Below are positions 10,585 to 22,154 of a DNA stretch of 64,000 bases, in pieces. Made by a program: the position numbers and the translations under genes. The stretch lies in contig CM055318.2 in the NCBI GenBank assembly GCA_029255685.2, positions 15,319,001 through 15,383,000 on the forward strand, in the 5' to 3' direction. Source of the DNA: Silene conica. Its lineage: Eukaryota > Streptophyta > Magnoliopsida > Caryophyllales > Caryophyllaceae. The number at the start of each line of letters is the position of its first letter. Positions within the stretch are counted from its first letter, which is position 1. Below the pieces are notes generated by a model. It worked only from the letters and a program-made list of their open reading frames with translations, did not search any database and was not told the origin of the DNA.

Positions 10585-11060
10585 TAGGTTGTAGTTAATG
10601 AAGTTATAGTAGCCAATCAGGAAGTTAATTAGATAAATTGGGGGTTAGGGTTTATATGAAATTGGGGGTTAGAGTTTATATGATTAAGACGATGTTGTTT
10701 TCCTTATTAATGTTGTTATGCTTGTAATTATTACTTAATTATGACAAATTAGGGGTTAGGGTTTAAAAATTGGGGATTTTTGATAAGTTAGTGCGTAAAA
10801 TTGAGGATTTTTGATAAGTTAGTGTGTAAAATTGGGGATTTTTGATAGGTCGTTGTAGTTAATTAAGTTGTATTAGCCAATTAGAATGTTATTAGATAAA
10901 TTGGGGGTTAGGGTTTGTATGAAATTAGTATAAGCCGATATTATTAGCCTTTTAATTGTACAATTTGTTGTATTATATCGATTAAGACGATGTTTTTTGC
11001 TTTATTAATGTTGTTATGCTTGTAATTGTTACTTAATTATGGCAAATAGGGGTTAGGATT
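10585..11060 (+). repeat. Duplicated leader block in CACTA 2
   Basis: A block of roughly 200 bp occurs twice (about 10585-10760 and 10855-11055). Shared phrases are AGATAAATTGGGGGTTAGGG, ATTAAGACGATGTT and TGTTGTTATGCTTGTAATT. Between them a 36-bp unit GATTTTTGATAAGTTAGTG recurs about three times (10770-10850). Confidence 0.7.
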
Positions 11061-11197
11061 TATAAAATATGGGGATTTTTGATAAGTTGCATTGTTATTA
11101 TCCTCTGATTGAGATTGTTGTTTAAGTTAGTTTGTAATTTTAGATATAATTGTATTGTTGAAAATTATTTTATTTATGGATTTTTGTTTAGATTAAA

Positions 11198-11518
11198 ATG
11201 AAGAGATTGGAATGTTCATGGATGTATGATGGAAGGGTTGGTATTAAGAAGAGACGTCATAATGCTAGATTTATAGAGAGTGTTGCCGAGTTTATTGAAT
11301 TTGCTAAGCAACAAAATGAATATAACTTGATAGAAAATAAATTTAGGTGTTCTTGTAACAAATGTAAAAACATGAAATACATATATGTCATTGAGGTACA
11401 AGAACATCTCTATACAAATAAGTTTTGTCCAAATTATTATAATTGGATTTCTCATGGAGAAGCATATTCTCCAATTCACGAACAACCTCACATCCAACAA
11501 CTTAATACGAATTTATAA
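11198..11518 (+). pseudogene. CACTA transposase N-terminal (transposon-associated) domain
   Basis: The 106-codon frame matches the N-terminal domain of plant CACTA transposases: SWMYDGR, then FIESVAEFIEFAKQ, a CSCNKCKN cysteine cluster, HLYTNKFCPNYYNWISHGE. The order and spacing are those of the family, and the Cys-X-Cys-X2-Cys group fits a zinc-binding fold. The usual catalytic domain does not follow; the frame ends about where the Copia LTR begins. It is therefore the first exon-sized piece of a truncated gene. The start codon fits family practice. Confidence 0.7.
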
Positions 11519-11621
11519 GGTACGATTTATAGTCATAAACGAAATACAAGATACAAAGATTGGGAACAAGAATTAACCTTCTGTCCTTGCAAAAGTCTAA
11601 GATCAGATATCAAAATAAAAA

Positions 11622-12464
11622 TCCTCCTAATTGTTGCACCAAAGATGTTCCAAGAAATACCCCTTCCTGAGCTAGAAACTGCAAAATTACCTTTAATTTT
11701 GTGCAAGATGAAAGCTAGAGAGAGAGAGAGAGAGTCAATCGTGTGGAACTCGTAAGTAATATGTGTCGTGGGTATGTCCTATTTATAACTGCAAACTACC
11801 TTGTTATTTGACATCAACTAGGATTCCACAAATCGGTATTTGGGTCTACCTCTAGCACTTCACAACAACTGAACAACTTAATATTTGCTCCAGTTGTGCC
11901 GGGCTCTACTGTCCCACACGGCACTCACTGGCCGAAAATCCTCTGCTCACCGAAATTCTATCTGTATAGAATCGGTTATATTCTCTCTTATGTGTAATGT
12001 TTTATCGTGTATAAATATCGTATATTTATTATCCACTAATTAAATATAACCTTTTATATTTAATTAAATCATTTAATCTTATTAAATAATTTCATTACAC
12101 AAAAATTAAATATAACACTTTATATTTAATTTCAAATTAACACTTTAATTCGTCTCAGCTAATATTATTTAATCAGTATTAAATAATTACATCATCATTA
12201 CATTGACTAACCGTTTAGTCTAATAGGGTATCAATATGACTACATTTTCATCTAATCATATCTATCAGATTACATCTTTTAGGTGTGACTCTTAGGGACC
12301 AGTTGATTACCATCATCTATATGAAAATAACGTCAAACTTTCTAGCAAGTCAATCGTTAGTGATAAACGTGAATCAACTGACTAAAATACAAAGTATACC
12401 TTGTGTTCCTTTAAGAGATTTATTCGTGTTGTCGCACTAACTGTGGAGGACACTAGGTCCAACA
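11622..12464 (-). repeat. Copia 3' LTR (left edge uncertain)
   Basis: The right edge CCAACA (12464) is followed by a polypurine tract. A strong TATA box (TATAAATA on the minus strand, plus 11780-11787) is present, with a GA-dinucleotide run at 11715-11734. The left edge is placed at TGTTGCACC (11622), but it could lie anywhere from 11519 because there is no second LTR to compare. Conserved paired arms are at 12300-12308 and 12372-12380. Confidence 0.55.
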
Positions 12465-13245
12465 ATCTCCCACTTATTCGTACAAGTATATGTGCGATAA
12501 TCGATTCTCATATCCAATTAAATTTCTCCCACTCAATGTAAAACAATTTGCAAATCTGTATTCACAAAGGTCGTATTTACAAGCGATCTGTATCAAGAAT
12601 GGTTTTCCCGACTAGAGAGTAACTCAACTGATAACGAATCATTATTCGAGCATGACCATGCATTTCAGTTACTACTCCTCGAGTGACCCTGAAAAATATT
12701 AAAACCTGATAAGGGGTGGATATTTTCCTCAACTCGAATCCTGCAGATGTAAGCGCAGTATGAAATGACCCAAAAAAATCTGCTTAGCCCCAGTTGCGGT
12801 CAGTTAGTGAGAAAGAAATCAAAGTCACCCAAAGCTGCCCTCTATCTCAAGAAACAGTCGATGGTCAAAAGAATCGACTAAAGGAACACTATGGACGTCC
12901 TATCCACGACCTGGCACCGAATGTTCAGTAACATTTAGGACTCCATTGCGTCATCACGAAAATGTCCTACGAGTTATCGTTATTATCTCGTATCTGTGAA
13001 CGATCAGTCAACGGTTGGACTTATGGTTTATTGAACCCACCATCAATCGACGTCACAAAATAATTGCCAGAGTTATCAGCTCATGTAGGCAATTACAGAC
13101 CAAAACAAAATATAATGTAATTCAGTTCACTTTGTGGTGTTCAAAGTTGTCTGTACAATCCACATGAAAAACAAAATATGAAAACAAAATCGATGGTGTT
13201 ATAAATAGTATATGAAACAGATACGATATCCAATCCATAAAAGTA
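12465..13245 (-). other. Copia 3' non-coding region
   Basis: About 780 bp between the end of the RNase H piece and the LTR. It contains the polypurine tract at its LTR edge and no open frame of note. Confidence 0.6.
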
Positions 13246-16200
13246 CTAATACAACTCAGGAACACGTTTAATTCCCATTGAAATAACGTGCCCTTCATGC
13301 TTATGATATCTTAATGGCTTCGTGAGAGAATTTGCGATGTTGTCATCTGTCGCAATCTTATCTATCACTATCTCCTTTTGCTCCACGTAGTCTCGTATCA
13401 TGTGAGCTTTCCGCAGTACATATCTAGATTTGTTGCTAGACTTAGGCTCCTTAGCCTGGAAGATGGCACCTTTATTATCGCAATAGATGGTGATCGGGTC
13501 ATTCGAACTAGGAACTACTGTTCGTCCTTGTAAGAACTGACGCATCCATATAGCTTCCTTTGCAGCTTCCGAAGTGGCATAGTCCTCGGACTCAGTTGTA
13601 GAATCTGCAATAACACTCTGCTTGGAGCTTTTCCAACTGACAGCAGCGCCATTAAGAGTAAAAACGAATCCAGACTGAGATTTCGAGTCATCTAGATCCT
13701 TTTGGAAGCTAGCATCTGCGTAGCCATTTGCGGAAAGCTCAGTGCCTCCTTCATAAGTCAATACCCAATCTTTAGTCCTCTGTAGGTACTTAAGAATGTT
13801 TTTCATAGCCATCCAGTGAGATTCACCTGCATTGCCTTGGTACCGGCTCGTCATACTCAAAGCATATGCCACGTCTGGACGTGTGCATATCATGACATAC
13901 ATGATCGATCCTATAACTGACGCATAAGGAATTCGACTCATGCGCTCGACCTCTTCCGATGTCTAAGGTGCCTGAGTTTTACTCAAATGCACCCCCGAGA
14001 TCATCGGAAGCAACCCCTTCTTGGAGTTGGTCATGCTGAATCTGTCAAGAGTCTTATCTATATAAGACTCCTGACTCAGTGATAACATCCGTCGTGATCT
14101 ATCTCTATAGATACGGATCCCCAAGATACACTGTTTCTCACCCAGATCTTTCATCTGGAAATGTTTCTTTAACCATACTTTAACCGAAGATAAGAGAGGG
14201 ATGTCATTCCCGATCAAGAGTATGTCATCGACATATAACACCAACAAGACGATCTTTCTCCCACTCGACTTGATATATAAGCATGGTTCTTCGACCGATC
14301 GAATAAAACAATTTTTTTTTATCACTTGGTCGAAACGATGATTCCAACTCATGGATGCTTGCTTAATTCCATAAATGGAACGCTTAAGCTTGCAAACTTT
14401 CTTAGGATTTTTAGGATCGGTGAAACCTTCAGGTTTACCATGTACAAATCCTCCTCCAAATAACCGTTTAAGAATGCGGTTTTCACATCTATTTGTCAAA
14501 TTTCAGAATCATGAAATGCAGCAATCGCTAAGATAATCCGAATGGAACGCAGCATGACTACGGGTGCAAAAATATCATCATAGTGCAACCCTTGCACTTG
14601 TGTAAAACCTTTTGCCACTAGTCGTGCCTTATAGGTGTCTGGTTGTCCCTCGATGGAACGCTTTATCTTATAAAACCATTTGCACTGAAGAGGTCGTACC
14701 TTATCAGGCAAATCAACCAACTCCCATACGTTATTCTCATACATGGAGTCCATCTCGGATTACATGGCATTAAGCTATAGTTTTGAGTCGGAACAGGTCA
14801 TAGCATCTTTATAGGTTACGGGTTCATTATTCTCTAAGAGAAAACATCATCTCCGTCAAGTTCCTCGACCATACCGATGTATCTGTCTGGAGGAATGGAG
14901 TGTCTACCCGACCTTATAGGTTCCTCAAGAATACAAACTGCATCAGAAGATGAAGGAACAATTTCCTCCATTGGTTGCTAAGTAGTTGGTTCTTGAACCT
15001 CCGACAGATCGAAGGTTCTATTACTGTCTTATTCTCGAGAAACTCTTTCTCTAAGAACTTCGCACTAGCCGAAACAAAAAACACGGTGTTCGGTAGGCGA
15101 ATAGAAGTAATGACCAAACATTCCTTTTGGATAACCAATAAAGTATGTCTTGACCGATCGCGGGCTAAGCTTATCCTCGTGTCTCCACTTAACATAAGCC
15201 AAACCCAAATAAAGGACAAGTTAGGGACTGTTCCCTTCCATATCTCATATGGAGTCTCATCAACAGCTTTAACGGATTTCGGTAAGTATAAGAGCAGCTG
15301 ACAATAGAGCAAAGCCTCATAATGAATCCGGCACAACTGTGTGACTCATCATGGATCGAACCATATCTAGTAGTGTTCGATTTCTCCGTTCGGACACACC
15401 ATTTAACTGTGGTGTTCCAGGTGGAGTCAACTGTAGTACTATACCACAGTCTTTAAGGTGTTGATCAAACTCATTCGAAAGATATTCGCCACCACGATCT
15501 GGTCGAAGTGCTTTAATCTTTTTATCCAGTTGGTTTTCAACCTTCGCCTGGAATTCCTTGAACTTTTCAAAGGATTCACTTTTATGCTTCACTAAGTAGA
15601 TATATCCGTATTTACTTAAATCGTCCGTGAAAGTGATGAAATATCTATAGCCATCTCTTGTGGTGATTGACATAGGTCCACATACATCTGTATGTACGAG
15701 GCCTAATAGGTCAGCAACGCGCATTCCAACACCTTTGGAGGAAATACGAGTCATCTTGCCAATGAGGCATGATTCACATGTGCCAAATGTTTCATAATCA
15801 AATGGGGATATAGCGCCATTCTGTATTAGCTGTTTTACATGTTTCTCATTTATGTATCTCATACGACAGTGTCATAGATATGTTTGATCTTTGTCACCAA
15901 CCTTTAATTTCTTATTATTCACATGTAATATTTCAGTTGATTGATCTAAGACATATATACCATTGACAGAAACAACTTTACCATAAACCATTCCATTTAA
16001 AGAGAAAATACAGTTATTATCCTTTATTAAGAACGAAAATCCGTCTTTATCTAGTACGGAAACTGAAATAATGTTCTTAGATAAACTGGGTACATAAGAA
16101 CAGTTACACAAATATAACTCGAATTCGCTCGGTTGCTGGATTGTTCCCATGGAAGCAGTATCAACTTTTGCTCCATTCCTGACTCGCAGGTCCACATCAC

Positions 16201-17260
16201 CCTTTGCGAGAGGTGTGATGTTTTTTAAGGCCCTACAAATGATTACACAGATGAGAACCACAACCAGTATCAAGTACCCAAGTTCCGAAAATTGCATGGT
16301 TAACCTCAATCATATGAATATAATATGACATACCAACAGGAACGACGCGGCCTGCTTTTATGTCGTCACGGTACACTGGACAGTTCCGCCTCTAATGCCC
16401 AATCTTGTGGCAATGGTGGCACTCAATGTCACCGTCTTTGCTCTGAGTCTTGCCATGTGAGCTATTTGTCTCACCAGGCTCACTCTATTAAATCCATTTC
16501 CTGGCTTTTTAAATTTTGGCTTCGCTACAGTTAGCTCGCCATGAGCCTTAGCCATACCCTTGCCCTTGTTGGAAATTAGGAGAACGTCTTGTTTCATGCT
16601 CCCACTCAATTTTAGATCCTTCTCGGTCTGTACGAGAAGGGAGTGTAGCTCATGAGGACTTTTCCTCATGTCATTCATGTAATAGTTGGCCCTGAAAAGG
16701 GCAAAACAGTCATGAACTGAATGAAGCATACGGTCAATGACTATGCTCTCACAGATTTTGCAATCAAGTGCCTCCAGCTTCTCGACATTCTCGATCATAT
16801 CAAGAATGTGTGGGCTAACCGGTTTGCCCTTCTGGAGTTTCGTTTTAAAGAAGCGACAGGTATGCTCATAAGTAACGATTCTGGGTGCTTTTGAGAATTC
16901 GTTAGTGAGCATGGTGAAAATCTTATTTGCACCGTGGGCTATGAAGCGCCTTTGAAAATTGGGTTCCATTGCAAAGATGAGTACGTTCTTTATCGCACCC
17001 GCTTCTATAACGAAATCACTATACGCGAGTGATTCGTTGACTCCCACATTGGGACCTGGGTTGGGTGGTATTGGCTCAGTCAAGTACTTGAGCTTACTGT
17101 CCGCAATGGCTGCATTCCGTAATGCTGCCTCCCAGTCCGCAAAGTTGGACCTATCATTCTTCACTCGCGTGGACTGATTCATGTAGGCCATAAAAGATTT
17201 AAGCCATGATTCGCGCCCGAGTGTGGCACTTGGCATTGGGTCATCAGTATGGCCAACCAT
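13246..17260 (-). pseudogene. Copia gag-pol remnant
   Basis: Reading leftwards on the minus strand, the pieces are: gag with a UBN2-type core (16358-17260, from the start codon at 17260); a protease and GAG-pre-integrase part (15872-16309); integrase with HTDVCGP and NGVSERRNRTLLDM (15317-15862 and on to 14914); reverse transcriptase with KWFYKIKRSIEG and LYVDDILLIGND (13963-14753); and RNase H with YCDNKGAIFQAKEPKSS (13246-13941). The gene order is the normal Copia order, gag-PR-IN-RT-RH. The frame is interrupted at least five times, so it is a fossil. Confidence 0.85.
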
Positions 17261-17828
17261 TTGGTATATGCAATATTATCGATTCGATAATGATGATAAC
17301 TACGTTATCGACCCTATTCTCATTGCTAATTCCCTCTACTTTGTCTAGATTTTACATCGATTTTCCCGTTTATTTCCTCTTTTTAGCCTTAAATGTCGTC
17401 ACATGCTATTTTCATGCACTTTCTATGTTTTCGTAGCATTGTCACGTTATTCTAGGTAATTCGGGGTTATAACGGAAGTGTCGAGAAGCTTACAAGTCAA
17501 GAAACCGAGCTCTAGAGCCTTTGTGGGTGTAACTAGCTCATTTCGGGTGCATCTCTGGCAGTCAGGTGTATCTACACCCACCTAAGGAGTTATTTTGGGC
17601 GCATCTCTAGCAGTCGGGTGTTATAACACCTGACTGCCTAAGTTACACCCAAAGAAGAAGAAAGAAAAGGACAAAAAATCACAGCCGACGTAACTAGGCC
17701 CCATCCGGCGTAACCCGGACACGGTCGGTGCATTGATACGCCGGATGGGCCCCTTTCTCAGCTAATTTCGTCTTCTTGGTGGGCTTTCAACCCCACTTTG
17801 GGCTTTTGTATAAGGGTAGTGTTAAATA

Positions 17829-19270
17829 TCGTCGACACATTACTAATTATCGTCGACACATTAACATGAAATACCCATTTTGCCCCCAGCAATCCTCTAT
17901 ATCTACAACTTCATTTTCGGACTTAAAAACTATATCGGGTTTTTACGAAATTCAAAAACTCGGTTTTCTTTGAAAATACAAAAATCGGTTTTCCTAGAAA
18001 ATACAAAATCCACGTTTTGAAGGACGGTTTTCAACGATGAGCGACAATGACGAGGTTAGTTTACGATTTTAATTTGTTTGAAATTTACGATTTTAATTTG
18101 TTTGAAATTTACGATTTGCAATATTAAAGAACGGATTAGCGTAGATGCCCGAAGCCGGTTTTGAAAAAAAAAAAAAAAAAGGCGGACGAAGAACAGTCAC
18201 GTCCGGACTGGGTATGGGACGAAGGGACTTTTCGTCCAGGGTGGGTATGGGACGAACCACATTTTCGTCTGGCACTGGTTTGGGACGAACCAGATTCACG
18301 TCTGGGACAGGTTCTGGACAAAAAATATTTTCGTCCCAGACCTGTCCTGGACGTAAATCATGTTTGTCCCATATTTTTTTTTAAAGTAACCGTAACCGTA
18401 ACCGTAACCCTAACCCTAACCCTAACCCCTAAACTGTAATCATGAACGTAATTATCGAACCGTGTGCAGGTTTATTCGTTATTACGTTAACAAAGCAAGA
18501 CGGAACTAATAAAATTATTTTAAAAAAATAATAACCGGGTAAGTAATTTTAAAAAATAAAGAAAATTTTAAAAAAAAAATTACTAAACCCTAAACCCTAA
18601 TTTACAAAAAAAAAAAAAAAAAATAACCCAGACGAAGAACAGTTTCGTCCCAACCCACCCCCAGACGGACTTTGGTTTCGTCCCCAGCCCCCACCAGACG
18701 AAGAACACTTTCGTCCCAACCCACCCCCAGACGGACTTTGGTTTCGTGCCAAACCCCACCCAGACGGACTTGATTTTCGTCCCATCCCTCACCCAGACGA
18801 AACAAATTTTCGTCCCATCCCCCACCCAGACGAAAAAAATCTTCGTCCCATTTATTTTTTTTTTTATTTATTTTTTTTTCCGAGCAGTTTTTCGCAACAA
18901 TTCGACACAAAACCGGGTAAAAAATAACTACAAATCCAACAATCAAACTACAATTCAATCCTAATTCCGTAAAAAACTAAGGCATTTATCCTAATTCCGT
19001 TTCTAATCTATCAAAATAACAAGAAAACAACATATAAACAAAACTACGAAGTAAAGAATACATACCGTGTTCAAGTTTCGAATTTGAGACGGAAAAATTG
19101 TTGTTGAAAAAATACGGTTTTTGAATTTGAATTAGAATTTGAATTTGAATTTTGTTAGATGAAATTGAGTTATTATTATTTGAATATAATGGAAAAAGGA
19201 AGGGGGATGGGAGGGGTAGTTTAGGTAGTTCATTAATTTGTGTCGACGATAATTAGTAATGTGTCGACGA
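17829..19270. mobile_element. Unclassified TIR element with telomere-like core
   Basis: The terminal inverted repeats are themselves two tandem copies of TCGTCGACACATTA spaced by CTAATTA, on both ends, about 36 bp matching almost perfectly. Inside are arrays of GGGACGAA/TTCGTCC motifs (18183-18367 and, pointing the opposite way, 18630-18850), two A/T homopolymer runs and a telomere-like core (18386-18435). There is no credible gene. No clear target duplication was found, so the superfamily is open; MULE-like or CACTA-like non-autonomous elements are candidates. Confidence 0.6.
18386..18600. repeat. Interstitial telomere-like repeats
   Basis: ACCGTA repeats grade into CCCTAA repeats at 18386-18435, and CTAAACCCTAAACCCTAA stands at 18583-18600. 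The second is the plant telomere unit CCCTAAA; the first is a six-base variant. Both lie inside a mobile element, not at a chromosome end. Confidence 0.75.
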
Positions 19271-20493
19271 CGTATAGTAGGTTGGTTGTATGAATACTAG
19301 AATTCTTATTTTTGTAAGGGACATCATATCATACTAGAATTTCACAAATATTTTAGAGAGCATTTTTAGGAGAGTTTCTAGGGTTTTGATCTTGGCAATT
19401 TGTTCATGCATTTTTGTTCTTAGATTCCGATCAAGCTACTTCATTTACCTTAGAATTTGGTATAAATATCTTTCTTTAATCTTTACTTTTGTTGTTTAGT
19501 TTATTTCATTTTCACTTGTTAGAACATTTTCTCATCTTGTTCATTTGAGTATTAATTTATGTTTTTAGTGTTTGATCGCATGCTATTTAGTTTTAATACA
19601 ATCATCAACATGTTTACTTTCATAAAATCATATCATCGTGTTAGACTAGAAATCCTAATCATGCTTAGTGAGTAAACCACCTTCTAGGGGGTGGTTTGAC
19701 CTAAACAAATGATTCTCTAAAGTAGTTACAAATGTTTGGTTGTTAAAGGGGTTGCATTAGGGATTAGCAAAGGGGTTTGACTTGTTTAGTGTGTAATTTG
19801 GGGACTTTGAAATGGTGAACCCTTGACCCTTGACTATCAACGGAAGTTGATTAGGTTTAGGCGTTGACCGCCCTTGTTAGACCATTTGTCGACCTTGGTT
19901 GAACCCGGGAGGGAGAACTTAGATTGGGCACCGTTGCTTTTCGGTTTGAAATCGACCCTCGGGAGAGGGAGTGAGATGATCGGGATATATCGCGAGTTAG
20001 ACCTTTGACCTAGGTGAGAGGGGGTGGAATTAGGCCAATTCTAGTTCACCTTGACCCTAGGGATCGGAGGAGATCGATCGAATCATGAACCCGGAAGGGA
20101 GATGGTTAGGCAATCCTAGTGTCTCATAGTGAGTCGGGAAGGGAGTCTATGAGCGAATTAGAGGCGTTTCCACCTTATTCGACTACCCAAAACAACCGAA
20201 CACCGTGACTATTAAAGAGAATCAAGAGTGTGATGGTTAGACTACCTTCTAGACTTTCCATTATTTGAGTAAATCATCCTTTCTTCGATTAGTTTGTTTA
20301 CCTTAGTTATTTATTTGATCTAAGTTGGTAGTGTAGTACGTTAGTTCAAATCAATTCAAATCATTTGCTAGACTTAGCTAAACATTAGGATTAAACAATA
20401 AGTAATCAACGTTTCTCCCTGTGGATCGACCCTCAACATATTGCATCGTTAATCGTGCACTTGCGAGGTATTTAAAACTACACATCAAGTTTT

Positions 20494-20511
20494 TGGCGTC
20501 GTTGCCGGGGA
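20494..20511 (+). other. Primer-binding site, tRNA-Asp type
   Basis: TGGCGTCGTTGCCGGGGA, one base off the tRNA-Asp complement, six bases after the LTR end. Confidence 0.8.
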
Positions 20512-20629
20512 GTTACGGTTTGATATCAATTGTTAGTTCTTAGTCTAGCCTAAGTCATTGTTAACTTTTCACACCCCGGTGTGCCATCTTTATTATTGAT
20601 TTTCTTTTTTAAGTGTGTAGGTTCATTGT

Positions 20630-20925
20630 ATGAGTAGAAGAACTCGCAAGGTCCAACCACAATACCCAATAGACCTTGAGATTGAAGCTACCGTAAGACG
20701 CCTCAACGCCTTAAGAAGAAGGGGATTAATTGAAGTACCGATGGAGGAAGTAACATTGCCCGGAGAAAATTCTCCACCTTTGTCTTTTGAGAATCCATTC
20801 TATATTCCAAAAGAGATCACAATGGATGAACCCGTTGCTATGAGAGATCGTTTGGCTCCCAAAACTGCCCCACGGTGGGTGCTAAATTATTTTGGTAAAA
20901 TTCTATCGGGTCGGATTATTGTGAT
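20630..20925 (+). pseudogene. Gypsy gag start, truncated
   Basis: The frame begins MSRRTRKVQPQYPIDLEIEA and continues with RRLNALRRRG and ENPFYIP, like the N-termini of Athila/Tat gag proteins just downstream of the primer site. It loses any likeness after about 100 codons, where the element is cut. It is a fossil fragment. Confidence 0.55.
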
Positions 20926-20929
20926 GTGG

Positions 20930-21372
20930 GTTAAAGTGACAACCAATAACTTAAAGCGTATGAGAAGCAAAAGACAAAAGAAAATGACACGATGAATTTT
21001 TGACGGCGCGAAAAAACCCTAATGAGGGAAACAACCGCGGGGAGAACGGAATCCCACCAAGTTTTCACTATAATCGAGATAATCATTGTTCGTGAGTAGT
21101 ACAACTGATTGTATGCGTGTGTTCTCAATGAAAAAATCGAATGATCATCTTAAACTGCCTAGATTTTCTTTTTATAGTTGCAGAGTGCTGGTCAGCTGCT
21201 CTCCTGATTCTGCTCCGGGAATATAGGAGTTCGATTGAGGAGATGCTCTAGGGTTGGACTTTCTCCTTCTGACCTAACAACTCTTTGTTGATTTCTTATG
21301 AATTGTATCTCTTGTAGGGTTGTGCTTGCTTCTACGTGCCCAATAGCATAGTGGGAGTTTTTGGGCTAAACA
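20930..21372. other. Unassigned DNA between gypsy fragment and PABP fragment
   Basis: I see no gene here. A minus-strand TATA-like CTATAAAAAG near 21165-21175 and generally LTR-like texture suggest more retroelement debris, but no edges can be set. Confidence 0.4.
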
Positions 21373-21486
21373 ACCATAATCAAGTGAATGGCGCGTAGCC
21401 AAATCCCTACAAACCCTAACAGAAACAACTTGCCCAATCTGATTAAACAGATCATACAGTTGGGAATCATTCACATTGAAATCTGC
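21373..21486 (-). pseudogene. Poly(A)-binding protein RRM1 fragment
   Basis: On the minus strand 38 codons read as the first RNA-recognition motif of cytoplasmic poly(A)-binding protein: DFNVNDSQLYDLF, then QVVSVRVCRDLATRHSL. In plant PABPs this region has the same DSQLYD...VVSVRVCRD line. The protein continues with GYGYVNY, but here the likeness ends at DYG and unrelated sequence follows, and nothing upstream matches. It is one isolated piece without the other three RRMs or the MLLE domain, so a gene fragment, perhaps carried here by a transposon. Confidence 0.7.
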
Positions 21487-21911
21487 AATTATTATGTTAT
21501 TCACCCTTTATATTCTTTATGAATCAGTTTTAAGAAAAGATACATAAGAGTGAATTTGTACAACACCGAGGCTCGGACATAGCTTGACGTCTATACTGTC
21601 CAGATACTCTCCTATCTTTACACCTTCAATCAGATTGAAACCACCCTAATTGTGTGCACCCAGCACCCAATTTTAAGTTTCTTATCAGAATCGCTGAAAC
21701 AGCAACCTGGATAAGGCCTAATCGGACATATATAGGAGATCAGATCACAACCAGAAAGCAAAAATGAATTACATTATGTGCAGATTCTACTCAGGTGACT
21801 GAAATTACAAAAAACACCATATAGTATAATCAACGCTGAACCAACCTAAACCCTAATCAAAGTAACAACATCAATCATATTTTGAACCGAGAGCACCAAG
21901 TCAGCTGGAAA
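21487..21911. other. Non-coding DNA before small gene (possible 3' UTR)
   Basis: There are no open frames. If the small minus-strand gene at 21912-22106 is real, this stretch includes its 3' untranslated region. Confidence 0.35.
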
Positions 21912-22106
21912 TTAGGTAGAAGCGGAGGTGGCGAGGAAACGGAGGATACGGCGAAAACGATTGAGCAGGCGACGACGATACCAGCTTGTCTCCCTGGCTA
22001 CCTCTTCAATGGATGCGACGAAGAGAGTGAAGTGCCTCATCGGCGGCAGGTACAGCGTTAACGGCACGGCTGAAAAGGCAAGCGCCAACATAAACTGCAA
22101 CACCAT
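21912..22106 (-). CDS. Small conserved plant protein of unknown function
   Basis: The minus-strand frame gives a 64-residue protein from the ATG at 22106 (MVLQFMLALAFSAVPLTLY, then LPPMRHFTLFVASIEEV and an Arg-rich end RRRLLNRFRRILRF). A Met 16 codons upstream (22154) is also possible. The N-terminal third is hydrophobic and could be a signal anchor or membrane segment; the rest is an amphipathic basic helix. The phrase AFSAVPLTLYxPP recalls a family of short plant proteins of unknown role, from memory only. Its composition (balanced GC, no low-complexity tract) differs from the AT-rich surroundings, which supports a real gene. Function is unknown. Confidence 0.5.
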   Translation of the reverse strand: MVLQFMLALAFSAVPLTLYLPPMRHFTLFVASIEEVARETSWYRRRLLNRFRRILRFLATSAST

Positions 22107-22154
22107 CCCGTCTTGTTTGGATCTGTGTTTGGGGTTTTGGGTAAAGAAGAACAA

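Larger units (their letters stand above)
9991..11518 (+). mobile_element. CACTA element 2, 5' fragment
   Basis: It starts CACTACAAGAATACG, followed by about eleven copies of TTTGGCGAC or its inverse (10020-10265), a CCACCA-rich stretch (10365-10450), a leader with a duplicated block, and the first coding piece of a TNPD-type transposase (11198-11518). The right terminus and most of the transposase are absent because the Copia element that follows has cut it off. Its subterminal motif differs from the CCTACGG of the first CACTA, so the two are separate families. Confidence 0.8.
11519..17290 (-). mobile_element. Ty1/Copia element, decayed, one LTR
   Basis: A minus-strand Copia element. The 3' LTR lies at the left (right edge 12464); a polypurine tract (12465-12475, AAGTGGGAGAT on the minus strand) and a non-coding 3' region follow. 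Then come RNase H, reverse transcriptase, integrase, protease and gag pieces in the expected reversed order. It stops 30 bp upstream of gag, where a gypsy LTR begins, so the 5' LTR and primer site are missing. The reading frame is broken in at least five places, so it is clearly older than the related element at 31.3-39.8 kb. The lineage looks like the Tork/TAR/Angela side of Copia (tentative). Confidence 0.8.
17291..20487 (+). repeat. Gypsy 5' LTR (about 1.75 kb plus a 1.44 kb insert)
   Basis: It starts TGATGATAACTACG and ends CTACACATCA, the TGATG...CATCA style of Athila LTRs. A TATA-like box (TATAAGG, 17809-17815) follows two hairpins (17611-17636 with CAGTCGGGTGT arms, and about 17699-17752 with CCATCCGGCGTA arms). 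A block CCCTGTGGATCGACCC stands near the end, as in other gypsy LTRs. The TIR element 17829-19270 lies just after the TATA box. The left edge is set by the TG and by the end of Copia sequence, not by comparison. Confidence 0.6.
17291..20929 (+). mobile_element. Ty3/Gypsy (Athila/Tat type) 5' fragment
   Basis: It comprises a complete-looking 5' LTR (17291-20487) enlarged by an inserted TIR element, a tRNA-Asp primer site and the start of a gag-like frame (20630 to about 20925). After that the similarity stops abruptly and unrelated DNA begins. Pol and the 3' LTR are missing. It sits on the truncated end of the Copia element, so it either inserted there or was joined by a later rearrangement. 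Confidence 0.7.

Noticed and set aside
18093-18440. Several overlapping open frames with repeated Gly/Arg/Pro words
   Set aside because: They arise from the GGACGAA tandem motifs of the TIR element and are open on both strands and in several frames.
18583-18964. Open frames with repeated GTKxxxVWxG words
   Set aside because: Same cause: the mirrored motif array of the TIR element.
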